Notes under the pieces: model-generated
What the model was told of the DNA's origin: nothing
Database searches by the model: none
Seen by the model: the letters and a program-made list of their open reading frames with translations, nothing else
Translations under genes and position numbers: made by a program
Source of the DNA: Thermoplasmata archaeon
Lineage (GTDB): Archaea; Thermoplasmatota; Thermoplasmata; Thermoplasmatales; Thermoplasmataceae
Assembly (NCBI GenBank): GCA_021802055.1
Contig: JAKAAY010000005.1
Location: 15,419 to 78,862, forward strand
Length of the DNA stretch: 63,444 nt
Direction of reading: 5' to 3'
In this document: one piece after another, positions 33,368-42,310 of the stretch
Numbering within the stretch: the stretch's first letter is position 1
Layout of the letters: every line of letters begins with the position of its first letter

Positions 33368-34599
33368 AGCCTGAGTCTCTCCCTAATCTCTCCCCTCATG
33401 TTTGCGGTCATGATCTCCCGGAACTGCTCTCGGGGGTAGCTTCCCAGCACATGCATGGCTTTCACATATGCCACTTCGGATAGCATGTCACCCAGGTATG
33501 TAACGCCTGCATCCTTCAGGTTTCTCCCGGTGGAATAGATGAATGGATTTACACGGCCGTATATGCACTGGGTGGTCATCAGGAATTCTGTCCCGTCCCT
33601 GGAAAGGGTTCTGATGGTCTTGAGCAGATCATCGGCTATGTGCCCCAGCCCGGTTCCCATTATGACCACTGCCTTCTTCCCGGAAGACATAGATTCAAAA
33701 TCTGAAGCGGACAGGCCCGGGTAGAAGTATGTCATCATTACGGACGTATCCATGCGATCATCCAGATCCGATTCTTCTGAAAGTTGCCTGTGATTGCCGT
33801 TGACCTCCAGTCTGCCATTGCAGTAAGTCGCCAGGGGCCCTTCTTCTATGGACTTGAAGGCGTCTCTCCTTGTGCTGTGCATCTTCCTTGTGCGCACGGC
33901 ACGCATGGCAGAAATGCAGTCATCGGAGGATGAGGAGTGCATGGCGATGGCAACCTCTCCTATGCTGGAGGAAGAGGCGGAAATCGCTCCCTCTACATTG
34001 AGAAAAGAGTCGCTGCTCGGCCTGTCTGAACTTCTCTGTGAACCCGTGAATACCACCGGGTGACTCAGCGATCTGAACATGAAGGCCATTGCTGATGCGG
34101 TATATGTCATGGTATCGGTTCCGTGAAGCACCACCACGGACCTGCCGGCATCAAGATCGGACTTGATCGTTCTTGAAATTGCAACCCAGTTTGAGGGTTT
34201 CATGTTCTCGCTGAGAATATTTTCGATGATCCTGAACTCTGCAGTGAGCCGGGAGCCATTTTTATTGAAAGCAGCGCTCTCCAGCAGCCAGTCGATGTCC
34301 TCAGAAGGCTTCACGGCGCCTGTAGAATAATCCACCCGGCTGGCTATGGTTCCGCCGGTCGAAAGTATGCTGACTCTGGCACCTTCCACCTTTCTGGTAC
34401 GCTCCTTTTTTCTTTCGGCTTTAGCCGCAGATTGCTCAATGATTTCAATGGAATCCGGCAGGAAACCTGCATTGTAACCGTTTGAGAGCTTTATTGTCAC
34501 TATGCCGTTTTCAACGCCAATGAATGTCCCGGACATTTCCGTATTCCTGTACCTGAACTTCACCGCCGCTCCAAACCTTATTGAACCTAAGTCTGACAT
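33364..34599 (-). CDS. gatD: Glutamyl-tRNA(Gln) amidotransferase subunit D
   Basis: A 411-residue subunit with an L-asparaginase-like core that releases ammonia from glutamine or asparagine. The N-terminal 75 residues form a small beta-barrel (FGAAVKFRYRNTEMSGTFIG). The active-site threonine is in SILSTGGTIASR and the second catalytic segment is VLHGTDTMTYTASAM. The ammonia passes to GatE. The start at 34599 is chosen over ATG 34605; both give similar proteins. Downstream gatE overlaps by four bases. Confidence 0.95.
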   Translation of the reverse strand: MSDLGSIRFGAAVKFRYRNTEMSGTFIGVENGIVTIKLSNGYNAGFLPDSIEIIEQSAAKAERKKERTRKVEGARVSILSTGGTIASRVDYSTGAVKPSEDIDWLLESAAFNKNGSRLTAEFRIIENILSENMKPSNWVAISRTIKSDLDAGRSVVVLHGTDTMTYTASAMAFMFRSLSHPVVFTGSQRSSDRPSSDSFLNVEGAISASSSSIGEVAIAMHSSSSDDCISAMRAVRTRKMHSTRRDAFKSIEEGPLATYCNGRLEVNGNHRQLSEESDLDDRMDTSVMMTYFYPGLSASDFESMSSGKKAVVIMGTGLGHIADDLLKTIRTLSRDGTEFLMTTQCIYGRVNPFIYSTGRNLKDAGVTYLGDMLSEVAYVKAMHVLGSYPREQFREIMTANMRGEIRERLRL

Positions 34600-34641
34600 G
34601 CACATGCAACCCGGGAATGAATCCTACAGGAATGGACAGGG

Positions 34642-35451
34642 TCAGAATAATCTTTGCTGGCCTTCCCCTTTCTGTCCACCGACACCTAGTATTTCCATCA
34701 TTTCCATTGCATTCGCCGGGGCATTTCCATTGGGGTGGTTGTTGAAGAAAATGAGGGTTTCCTCAGTTATTCCTGACGATTTTATGAGATCGGCGATCCC
34801 TGATAGCTCCGCCATTGAGTAACGGTAGAGATATCTGTCCATGCCCTCACCTGTTTTCCATGTCTCGTAATTCCTTCCGTGGAGCCGGATATAGACCACC
34901 GGCCCGTTCCTGTATATTTCCTTGAGCGGGTTCTCCGGACTGTCTATGCTCACCACCGACACGTTCATTGATCCCAGTTCCTCGACTGTGTCCTTATGGC
35001 CATAGAGCGATTTGTCCCTGAATTCAACCGCATAGGTTATTTCCCTGGTGTTCGCTTTGCTCAGGAGCGAAGTGAGTCTGCCCATGTCCGATCTTCTGAA
35101 ATACGGCGGAAGCTGCACGAGGCAGGCCGCCAGCAAATTTACACGGCCCAGAGGGTGAACCACTGTTTCCAGAAACTTCTCAAGAAGGTCGGATGCCGCA
35201 TCCGTATCTGTTAGCAAATTTTTGTGGGTGATCTCCCCCCACATCTTGACCGAGAACCTGAAATCCCTTAATATCGCGGCCTTCCTGATCCACGCGTTCA
35301 CCATATCATGAGATGGGAGGCCGTAAAACGTTGAGTTTATCTCCACAGTATTGAAACTGCGGGAATACTGGGTGAACATGTCAGCCCTTCCAGCGTATAA
35401 TACCCCCTTCCATTCAGGATAGCTCCAGCCTGAACAGCCGATGCGGATCAT
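34642..35451 (-). CDS. DUF72 family protein (TIM-barrel)
   Basis: A 269-residue protein of the DUF72 family. Signatures: IGCSGWSYPEWKGVLYAG at the start, NTVEINSTFYGLPS, FRFSVKMWGEITHK, AVEFRDKS, VYIRLHGRN and the ending FFNNHPNGNAPANAMEMMEILG. The family has a TIM barrel resembling xylose isomerase-like enzymes and is of unknown activity. Its start shares one base with the stop of the acyl-CoA dehydrogenase gene, so they are probably co-transcribed. Confidence 0.85.
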   Translation of the reverse strand: MIRIGCSGWSYPEWKGVLYAGRADMFTQYSRSFNTVEINSTFYGLPSHDMVNAWIRKAAILRDFRFSVKMWGEITHKNLLTDTDAASDLLEKFLETVVHPLGRVNLLAACLVQLPPYFRRSDMGRLTSLLSKANTREITYAVEFRDKSLYGHKDTVEELGSMNVSVVSIDSPENPLKEIYRNGPVVYIRLHGRNYETWKTGEGMDRYLYRYSMAELSGIADLIKSSGITEETLIFFNNHPNGNAPANAMEMMEILGVGGQKGEGQQRLF

Positions 35452-36587
35452 CAGGATTTGAGAAGCTCTCTGGCTATTATGACCCTCTGTATCTGGTTTG
35501 TTCCCTCGTAAATCTGTGTTATGCGGGCATCCCTCATGTGCCTTTCAGCGGCAAAATCCGTGGTATAACCATATCCGCCGAATATCTGCAACGCCATTGT
35601 GGCTATTTCATTGCATATGTCCGAAACATACATCTTGGCCATGGACGTAAGCTTGACGGAGTCCTCTCTCTCCTCCCAGGATTCTGCGGCCCTGTAGGTA
35701 ATGAGCTTCGCAGTCTCGAGCTTTGTGGCCATGTCCGCGAGCATGAACTGGATACCCTCGAAACTGGAAATGGGCTGCCCAAACTGCTTTCTATTCTTGC
35801 TGTACTCGAGAGCCTCCTCGAACGCAGACTCTGCTATGCCGAGAGCCTGGGCCGCTACGCCAACCCTGCCTGCATCAAGGGTTTCCATGATTACCTTGAA
35901 ACCCTCGTTCTTCTTCCCCACGATGTTCTTTGCAGGGACCTTCATGTCCTTGAACACCAGTTCAACAGTGCTTGACCCCCGGATCCCCATCTTGTGTATG
36001 TCCCTGCTTATCTCAAGGCCGGGCGTGCCCGCATCAACGACAAATGTGGTTATGCCCCTGTGTCCCTTCGAAGGATCAGTCACTGCATCGAAGACGAAGA
36101 ATTCAGCTATTCGACCGTTGGAGATGAAGGTCTTGGTGCCGTCGACCAGATAATGATCGCCATGCTCAACGGCAGAAGTCTTTATGGAGGCTGCATCGCT
36201 TCCTGCTCCCGGCTCGGTGATGGCTAAACCGCCAATTGCTCCCGCAGAGACTCTGGGGAGATATCGCCTCTTGAGGTCTTCGCTCCCAAACATCATTACC
36301 GGTTCTGCGAAAAGGGTGAGGGCTCCATCCAGAACAAGGGCCGTGCTGGGGCAACCCCTCGAGATTTCCTCTATAACCTTCACAAGGAATCCAAAGCTAA
36401 GACCAGCGCCGCCGTATTCCTGAGGAATATATGATGAGAATAACCCGAGCTCCTTCATCCTGGAGATCAGGCTTTCCGGCACGTTCATGTTTTCATCAAT
36501 GCTCTTCGCAAGAGGCTTTACTTCTTTTTCCGTGAATTCCCTCACATATTTCAGGACCTCATTCTCTTCGTCAGAGAGTTTCAGCAT
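35451..36587 (-). CDS. Acyl-CoA dehydrogenase
   Basis: A 378-residue FAD flavoprotein that introduces the C2-C3 double bond of acyl-CoAs in beta-oxidation or amino acid breakdown. GGLAITEPGAGSDAASIKT binds FAD and substrate, and RKQFGQPISSFEGIQFMLADMAT and the C-terminal QIFGGYGYTTDFAAERHMRDARITQIYEGTNQIQR are complete in separate blocks. The catalytic base is expected to be the glutamate in YEGTN. Substrate chain length cannot be told. No electron-transfer flavoprotein genes occur in the window. The next gene downstream (DUF72) starts at its stop codon. Confidence 0.92.
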   Translation of the reverse strand: MLKLSDEENEVLKYVREFTEKEVKPLAKSIDENMNVPESLISRMKELGLFSSYIPQEYGGAGLSFGFLVKVIEEISRGCPSTALVLDGALTLFAEPVMMFGSEDLKRRYLPRVSAGAIGGLAITEPGAGSDAASIKTSAVEHGDHYLVDGTKTFISNGRIAEFFVFDAVTDPSKGHRGITTFVVDAGTPGLEISRDIHKMGIRGSSTVELVFKDMKVPAKNIVGKKNEGFKVIMETLDAGRVGVAAQALGIAESAFEEALEYSKNRKQFGQPISSFEGIQFMLADMATKLETAKLITYRAAESWEEREDSVKLTSMAKMYVSDICNEIATMALQIFGGYGYTTDFAAERHMRDARITQIYEGTNQIQRVIIARELLKS

Positions 36588-36732
36588 AAGTCCAGATCAT
36601 TTGGGTGCTATAAATAGTTCAGAGTCCCATCAAATGGATCCAGTCAGGTCTTTTCTTGTTGGGGTCCATTGCAGACCAACCCCGTGAAGTGATAAAAATC
36701 TGCTAGTAAAGGAAATTGAAGAAATGTTGAAT

Positions 36733-37308
36733 TTACGATATTTCGGACTTAAGGATCCCAAGGAGTTCCGCAGGTACACCTGCAGCTTCCTCATACCCTT
36801 TCTTTCTGCACTCAATGAATGCGTGCCTGGACGACCTGAATCTGGCCGCAGTGTCCGGGGTGAAGTTAAACCTCAGGTACTGAAGGGTTGATTCCAGGGT
36901 GTCGGTTGATCTGCCTTCCTCGTAGTCTGCGTGGATCTCGCTTCCATCAAATACCAGGTATACTTCCTTCTCCACACCGGACAGAGGCACCATGGATCTG
37001 GCCAGGGTCTCAGGGTCGGAGATGTCTATGAACATGCTGACGCTCAGGCTCCTGGAATCTGGCAGCAGGCTGGAATATATTTCGACAAGGGCATCTATCT
37101 CCTTCCCGCTTGTTATTTTCTCCAGGTAGATCATCTCGTTGATCTGGTTGAGGACGGTCTCCCTGGTTTCAAACAGAAAGGTGAATGTCCTGGTCGAGAC
37201 CCTTCTCTTCTTCTCGATCTCCACTACTTTCCTGTTGTAATCGTCCCTGATGTTGCCGTACTCCTCGTAGCTTAGGACCCCGCTCTTCAGGTCTTGCTGC
37301 ATGTGCAT
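36733..37308 (-). CDS. DUF3501 family protein
   Basis: A 191-residue protein matching DUF3501: EKKRRVSTRTFTFLFETRETVLNQINEMI is the conserved first block, followed by LLPDSRSLSVSMFIDISD, VYLVFDGSEIHADYEEGRSTD and YLRFNF. In bacteria this family is usually encoded with rubrerythrin and an Fe-S oxidoreductase; here it sits directly after rubrerythrin, sharing one base, and the Fe-S partner is missing. Role unknown; a part in oxidative stress defence is inferred from the neighbour. Confidence 0.75.
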   Translation of the reverse strand: MHMQQDLKSGVLSYEEYGNIRDDYNRKVVEIEKKRRVSTRTFTFLFETRETVLNQINEMIYLEKITSGKEIDALVEIYSSLLPDSRSLSVSMFIDISDPETLARSMVPLSGVEKEVYLVFDGSEIHADYEEGRSTDTLESTLQYLRFNFTPDTAARFRSSRHAFIECRKKGYEEAAGVPAELLGILKSEIS

Positions 37309-37736
37309 TATTCCTTGATTGCTGCCAGGGTATCCTCGTACTTCTTTGCGTGCGATTTTTCTGCCTTGGTCAGGATCTCAAACCAGTGGGCGATTTCCTC
37401 AAATCCTTCGTCCCTTGCGACCCTTGCAAATCCAGGATACATCTGGGTGTACTCATACGTCTCTCCGGCAATGGCGGATTTCAGGTTCAGCACTGTGGAA
37501 CCAATTGGTTCCCCTGTAACCGGGTCTCCGGCTTCCTTGAGGTACTTCATGTGTCCGAATGCGTGGGCGGTCTCTCCGTCTGCTGTTGACCTGAATATGT
37601 TTGCTATCTCCTGGTATCCTTCCTCGTCTGCCTTCAGTGCAAAGTAGAGGTATCTTCTGTTTGCCTGGCTCTCGCCGGCAAATCCGGCTTTCAGGTTTTC
37701 CAATGTCTTACTCTTTTTGAATTCCATTTCCATCAT
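37308..37736 (-). CDS. Rubrerythrin-like diiron peroxidase
   Basis: A 142-residue four-helix-bundle diiron protein. Metal-binding glutamates and histidines are visible in AGESQANRRYLYFALKA, RSTADGETAHAFGHM, IAGETYEYTQMYPG and FEEIAHWFEILTKAEKSHA. The C-terminal rubredoxin domain of classic rubrerythrin is absent, so an outside protein must supply electrons. It would reduce hydrogen peroxide in the cytoplasm. Start could be any of three closely spaced ATGs (37736, 37733, 37727). The DUF3501 gene follows without a gap, and a TATA-like TTATAATAG lies about 25 bases upstream. Confidence 0.9.
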   Translation of the reverse strand: MMEMEFKKSKTLENLKAGFAGESQANRRYLYFALKADEEGYQEIANIFRSTADGETAHAFGHMKYLKEAGDPVTGEPIGSTVLNLKSAIAGETYEYTQMYPGFARVARDEGFEEIAHWFEILTKAEKSHAKKYEDTLAAIKE

Positions 37737-37778
37737 TCCACAATCGAGTACGGTTATAATAGTTTTTTTATCATGTTA

Positions 37779-38933
37779 TTACATAATAGTTGATATAATC
37801 TGTGAGCGCTTTGATGCGGAGGCATAAACGCCAAGATAAGTGGGGACCTCGCACTCCCCCTCGGGAATGATAAAGTCCTCCCCGTTCATGGACACCCGGA
37901 ATCCTCTTTCAGTGCCTATGAGGAGTTTTCCATTGAGGAATGCCCTGGGTATGGCCTCCACCAGTGGTTCAAATTCTGTGAGGCGGTCTATGGAAACTTC
38001 CTTGACCATGAGACCGGTCTTGCCATGCAGGCTTCCTGGCAGCCTGATTAGCCTGTGGGTGTCCGTGGTGACCGGGCTGTCAATCTCGACCCTCTCCTCC
38101 CTGGAGAGTTCATCGAGTATTGCCTGCCACAGTCTTTCATCGTCCTGATCCATTATGGCGTATTTCGCATAGCCGGGAGATTTGAAAATGTCAATCCTGG
38201 ACTTTCCGTCCACAAAACGCGTCCTGAGCCTGGTGATGTATTTTTCCGGGTTTAACCCTGCCCTCTCAAGCAGACGGTCCGTGTTGCCTCCTGATGCGAT
38301 CTCCCGGTAGAATTCAGTAATCCTGAAATCCAGTTCTCCTATCCATCCTCCGCCATTATACCTGACGCCTTTCGCGTTTTTCCTTATGTCTGGAATGTTC
38401 AGCCCCTCTGCCCTGACATAATTTGCTATCTCCCTTCTCATGTCCGAATCAAGGCCATAGACCTTTTCGCTCACAACGTGGACATGATAACCTCTGCCTC
38501 CGGAGAAGAACAACCTCAACTCGCCGGGATCAAATCCCATCTCCGAGAGCAGGAACTTCTCCACAAGCCGTTTGGTATGGGCCTTTATCACCCCCAAGGT
38601 CTGTTCGTATGTCATCTCCTTCACACCCTCTATGTGATCCGCATCGAGATCGAAGATCAGTTCAGCGCCCATCCATTCCTTATCCTGCATGTTCCGCTCC
38701 TCCGGTTTCCTATAATAGGCAGTTGAGTAGTAAACGTGCCTTGGTACTGTAGTGGAAAGGAATTTCCTGAGGTCGCTGTGTGACTGAAATGCCAGGTGCC
38801 TGATCATTGATCCCGTGAACGGTATGTAACCGAACTCCCTGGATACGATCCTCTCTGGTTCCACTGGCCTGAACGATGAGTAGTATTTCCTGAATAGCGC
38901 CATCAGCGGGGGTACCTGTTGGGTTCGTTCCAT
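37779..38933 (-). CDS. priS: DNA primase small (catalytic) subunit
   Basis: A 384-residue archaeal/eukaryotic-type primase catalytic subunit that makes RNA/DNA primers for replication. The metal-binding acidic motif FDLDAD sits at residues 94-99, and SGGRGYHVHVVSEKVYG is the conserved nucleotide-binding block. A late motif TTDTHRLIRLPGSLHGKTG is diagnostic of PriS. The large subunit PriL is not in this window. It is divergent from the sedolisin gene, with the promoters packed into about 47 bases. Confidence 0.95.
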   Translation of the reverse strand: MERTQQVPPLMALFRKYYSSFRPVEPERIVSREFGYIPFTGSMIRHLAFQSHSDLRKFLSTTVPRHVYYSTAYYRKPEERNMQDKEWMGAELIFDLDADHIEGVKEMTYEQTLGVIKAHTKRLVEKFLLSEMGFDPGELRLFFSGGRGYHVHVVSEKVYGLDSDMRREIANYVRAEGLNIPDIRKNAKGVRYNGGGWIGELDFRITEFYREIASGGNTDRLLERAGLNPEKYITRLRTRFVDGKSRIDIFKSPGYAKYAIMDQDDERLWQAILDELSREERVEIDSPVTTDTHRLIRLPGSLHGKTGLMVKEVSIDRLTEFEPLVEAIPRAFLNGKLLIGTERGFRVSMNGEDFIIPEGECEVPTYLGVYASASKRSQIISTIM

Positions 38934-38980
38934 CCGTTACGCATAATTGATATGTGCTAAATACACTTCACCTAACCGTT

Positions 38981-41900
38981 ATGATAAAAATTGCCGCCGT
39001 CCTGATGATCGTGGTGATGGCTGTACCTGGATTATCTGCACTGGACCCGGCCCATGGCCAGGTACCCATACAGGCGGTGTTTCCAGGGATCCCGGTGGCG
39101 TCATCCGCTAACGGATCTGTCAGCCTTGACCTCTACAATCCCACCGGCTCAATGTATTCATACCTGTCCCTTTACAGAACGCTTGAGCCGCGGGGAATTC
39201 ATGTATCCAATTACGGTTATCTCATCCAGCTTTCCGGAACCAGGGCTTCGATGGGCAAAAACGCTGGCAGCATCATGAACCTGGAGGGTGCGCTTCATCT
39301 TTCTGCAGGACCAGGGAACGTAACGTACACACCGTTTCTCTCATACCAGCCTTACCAGTCTGGTCAGCCGTATATGCCCAGCCAGATCGCAAAGGCATAT
39401 TCAATGCAGGGCGCATACAGGATGGGAATAAACGGCTCAAATGAGACCATTGCCATTATCGATGCATTCGGTGACCCCGCGATACAGTTTGATGTGAGAG
39501 CCTTTGACTATATGTACAATGTTCCTGGGCCACTTAAGCTCAATGTCGTCTATCTTAATAACACCCCCAACCCGTTCAGCGCCTCGTGGGCCACAGAAAC
39601 TGCACTTGACGTTGAATGGGCCCATGCAATGGCTCCTGGCGCAACCATTGACCTGGTGGTTTCCCCCAACGCAAATTTCGGCCTCAATAATGCCATCAGC
39701 TACGTGATATATCACCGGCTGGCCAATGTCATCTCACTGAGCTGGGGAACCCCGGAATATCAGATCTCGGACGCAAACCTGACCCAGATGAATTACATAT
39801 TCCAGCGGGCTGCCAGTGAGAATATCAGCGTTTTTGCAGCCTCTGGAGACGAAGGTGCATACAATGGAACGCAGCTCACCGTGAGCTACCCTGCTTCCGA
39901 CCCATATGTAACGGGAGTTGGGGGCACGACCCTTTTACTGTTAAACGGCGTATTCAGTGAATCAGCATGGGGCGGCAGGACGTCCAAGGGCAGTTTCGGA
40001 AGCGGTGGCGGATTCAGCGGGTTCTTCAGGAGGCCTTACTGGCAGAATAATGCCTTCTCCAACAATACCATGAGAGGCGTTCCCGACGTTTCACTTGATG
40101 CGAACCCGGCAACGGGGGTTGAGGTCATTTCAGAAGGAGGGCAGATATACCTCGGAGGAACAAGCCTGGCAACGCCCATATGGGCCGCTGTGGCTGCAAT
40201 GATGGATCAGCGGAGCCACAGGAGTATAGGTTTCATGAACCCCCTTCTCTATTACATAGGATCCTCGGAATACTACCACAATGCCTTCAATGACATAACA
40301 ACAGGCAATAACGGCCATTACTATGCCTACCCAGGATGGAACCCGGTGACTGGGCTGGGGACCCCCAGGGTTTCGACCCTCATAAACCTCAGCGCAAGCA
40401 TACTTGAACCACAGGGGTCTGCTGCGCAGGTCACGGGGCCTGGTTTCAATTATTCCGGAATAAAAGCCAGCGTCGGGCTGGCCAGTAATGCCCTGGAATT
40501 TTCCGGTTCTGATTTCTACTACCTGTCTTTCTACGGGAACGCCTCAGAGTACATCAAGTTCGGAATACTGAACACGAACAACACCCTGAGCTATGGTTTT
40601 ATGGCCATGTGGAACAACCTGAGCTATGACGCGTTCTCCCCGCTTGGCATTATGGCTGGAAACAGCAGTTTCAGCCTTTCCCTGTCCAGAGATGGATCGG
40701 CATTGACCGGGACCGTTGGCACAGACCAGCTCAAGGCCAATATTTACATACCGGCAATCGGCCGCTTCAATGACTCCATTGGCGCGGAAATGATAGGAGC
40801 GCCTGGGAACAGCACTGCTATACCCAAGGCCTCATTCTCTGCCATAGAGCTGAGCAGCGGTGCATCCACGGTCTCGCCCCGTTACATCCTTTGCTCAAAA
40901 TACTCTGGACTTGGGGCTGGATTCAGCACTGTAGGCTTTTCATACAGCGGCGGGTACGTCAACACCACGTTCGCTCAGGGTCATGGAGATGCTTATATCA
41001 CTTCACCCCCGCCGTCAACCCCCGTTTCCATCACATACACGGGGTCCCTCGCGCCCGTTCCCGTTTATGCGTTCACCCTGCAGGGCTATACTGGCGGCGT
41101 CAGCTGGACCACTGTTCAGGGTGGCACCTCCAGCAGCGGTGACCAGATCACGTTCTTCCACCCGGGCAAATACGAGGTCACCGCCACCACCTCTGCCGGG
41201 ACCTACAACAGGAACATAACGGTGCCTGCTGTATATTCCGTGAAGAGCACGGTTTCAGGCCCATTCAGCAACCTGTCCATTGATGAGACCTCGATAACCG
41301 GCTCTTTCTACTCCTCACACGCAAGTTTTACTGGGTCGGATGTCCTGTATTTCTACTTCCTGGATGGTGTCAACACGATTCAGATCACGGCACCCGGCTA
41401 TCTCCCCCTGACCGAGACATTTACGGTGACGTCCAATGGTTCCATGGATTTCTCCCTCAGCCCCCAGAACGCGACCCTGCATGTTTACCTCTTTCCGGCA
41501 GTTCACTCTTTCACGCTCAATGGACTTGCACATGACTATGTCCCTGAGACGACTCTGACCACTCAACCGGGTATGAAGTACGTAAATTTCACATCCCGGG
41601 GCAGGGCTGAGAGCAGTGCGGTTTTCCTTGGGCCCGGATCCGATTCTGCCTTCCAGTATGAGGCAGAGGCCTCCCCACCGCATAACTACACGTTCACCGG
41701 ATATGTCACGGACAATCCCTACGGGATGCCGCTGGAAGGTGTGAATGTCTCGTCCAACGGTTCCTATGCATACACAAATTCGTCAGGGTTCTTCAGCCTC
41801 ATCGTACCGTATGGCACTCACGGCATCCTTTTCTCGCTCAACGGATTTTATTCCGGATTCTACAACGGAACGTTCTCGGCCAATGTGTCCGCAAACATAA

Positions 41901-42310
41901 CGATGAAGTTCTCGTCGGAAGCCAGCCAGTACTACATCCAGATAAACAGGGTGTTCTCACTCCTGTTCTTCCTGTATTACGTGAGCTGGGAATACAACAT
42001 GAATGGCATCGCTTATTTCAAGCTTGCATATTCCCAGTCAAGTTCCATGGCGGATCCTACCACCGTTACCGTGGGCTATAATCAGGGATACAGCATGATC
42101 ACGCTTCCACCCAATCTAGGCACGTATTACTTCACAATCAGCGCATTCCTGACCACCGGCAACATATACACCAGCCCGGTGGTGTCCATGAACAACACCT
42201 CTCCCATCACTCTTTACGCAAACCTGGCGATATATGGCGCGCTGATCCTTTACATTGCATACTTTGTGCATCTGGTATCCAGACGGCGCAGGTACCGCAG
42301 GGAGTTCTAG
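38981..42310 (+). CDS. Membrane-anchored sedolisin (S53) serine-carboxyl peptidase
   Basis: A 1109-residue secreted endopeptidase of the sedolisin family, active in acid. Signal peptide 1-30 (IAAVLMIVVMAVPGLSA). The catalytic residues are Glu206 and Asp210 in ATETALDVEW, Asp290 in ASGDEGAYN and Ser395 in GGTSLATPIWAA; the calcium-site region is FNDITTGNN. A short pro-region precedes them. After about residue 480 come beta-rich modules, one resembling a carboxypeptidase-regulatory fold (residues ~900-970), then a membrane helix (ALILYIAYFVHLV) and a basic tail RRRRYRREF, so the protease stays tied to the cell surface. ATG 38981 is chosen over a GTG at 38954 because CTAAATAC lies 24 bases upstream. 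Confidence 0.9.
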   Translation: MIKIAAVLMIVVMAVPGLSALDPAHGQVPIQAVFPGIPVASSANGSVSLDLYNPTGSMYSYLSLYRTLEPRGIHVSNYGYLIQLSGTRASMGKNAGSIMNLEGALHLSAGPGNVTYTPFLSYQPYQSGQPYMPSQIAKAYSMQGAYRMGINGSNETIAIIDAFGDPAIQFDVRAFDYMYNVPGPLKLNVVYLNNTPNPFSASWATETALDVEWAHAMAPGATIDLVVSPNANFGLNNAISYVIYHRLANVISLSWGTPEYQISDANLTQMNYIFQRAASENISVFAASGDEGAYNGTQLTVSYPASDPYVTGVGGTTLLLLNGVFSESAWGGRTSKGSFGSGGGFSGFFRRPYWQNNAFSNNTMRGVPDVSLDANPATGVEVISEGGQIYLGGTSLATPIWAAVAAMMDQRSHRSIGFMNPLLYYIGSSEYYHNAFNDITTGNNGHYYAYPGWNPVTGLGTPRVSTLINLSASILEPQGSAAQVTGPGFNYSGIKASVGLASNALEFSGSDFYYLSFYGNASEYIKFGILNTNNTLSYGFMAMWNNLSYDAFSPLGIMAGNSSFSLSLSRDGSALTGTVGTDQLKANIYIPAIGRFNDSIGAEMIGAPGNSTAIPKASFSAIELSSGASTVSPRYILCSKYSGLGAGFSTVGFSYSGGYVNTTFAQGHGDAYITSPPPSTPVSITYTGSLAPVPVYAFTLQGYTGGVSWTTVQGGTSSSGDQITFFHPGKYEVTATTSAGTYNRNITVPAVYSVKSTVSGPFSNLSIDETSITGSFYSSHASFTGSDVLYFYFLDGVNTIQITAPGYLPLTETFTVTSNGSMDFSLSPQNATLHVYLFPAVHSFTLNGLAHDYVPETTLTTQPGMKYVNFTSRGRAESSAVFLGPGSDSAFQYEAEASPPHNYTFTGYVTDNPYGMPLEGVNVSSNGSYAYTNSSGFFSLIVPYGTHGILFSLNGFYSGFYNGTFSANVSANITMKFSSEASQYYIQINRVFSLLFFLYYVSWEYNMNGIAYFKLAYSQSSSMADPTTVTVGYNQGYSMITLPPNLGTYYFTISAFLTTGNIYTSPVVSMNNTSPITLYANLAIYGALILYIAYFVHLVSRRRRYRREF

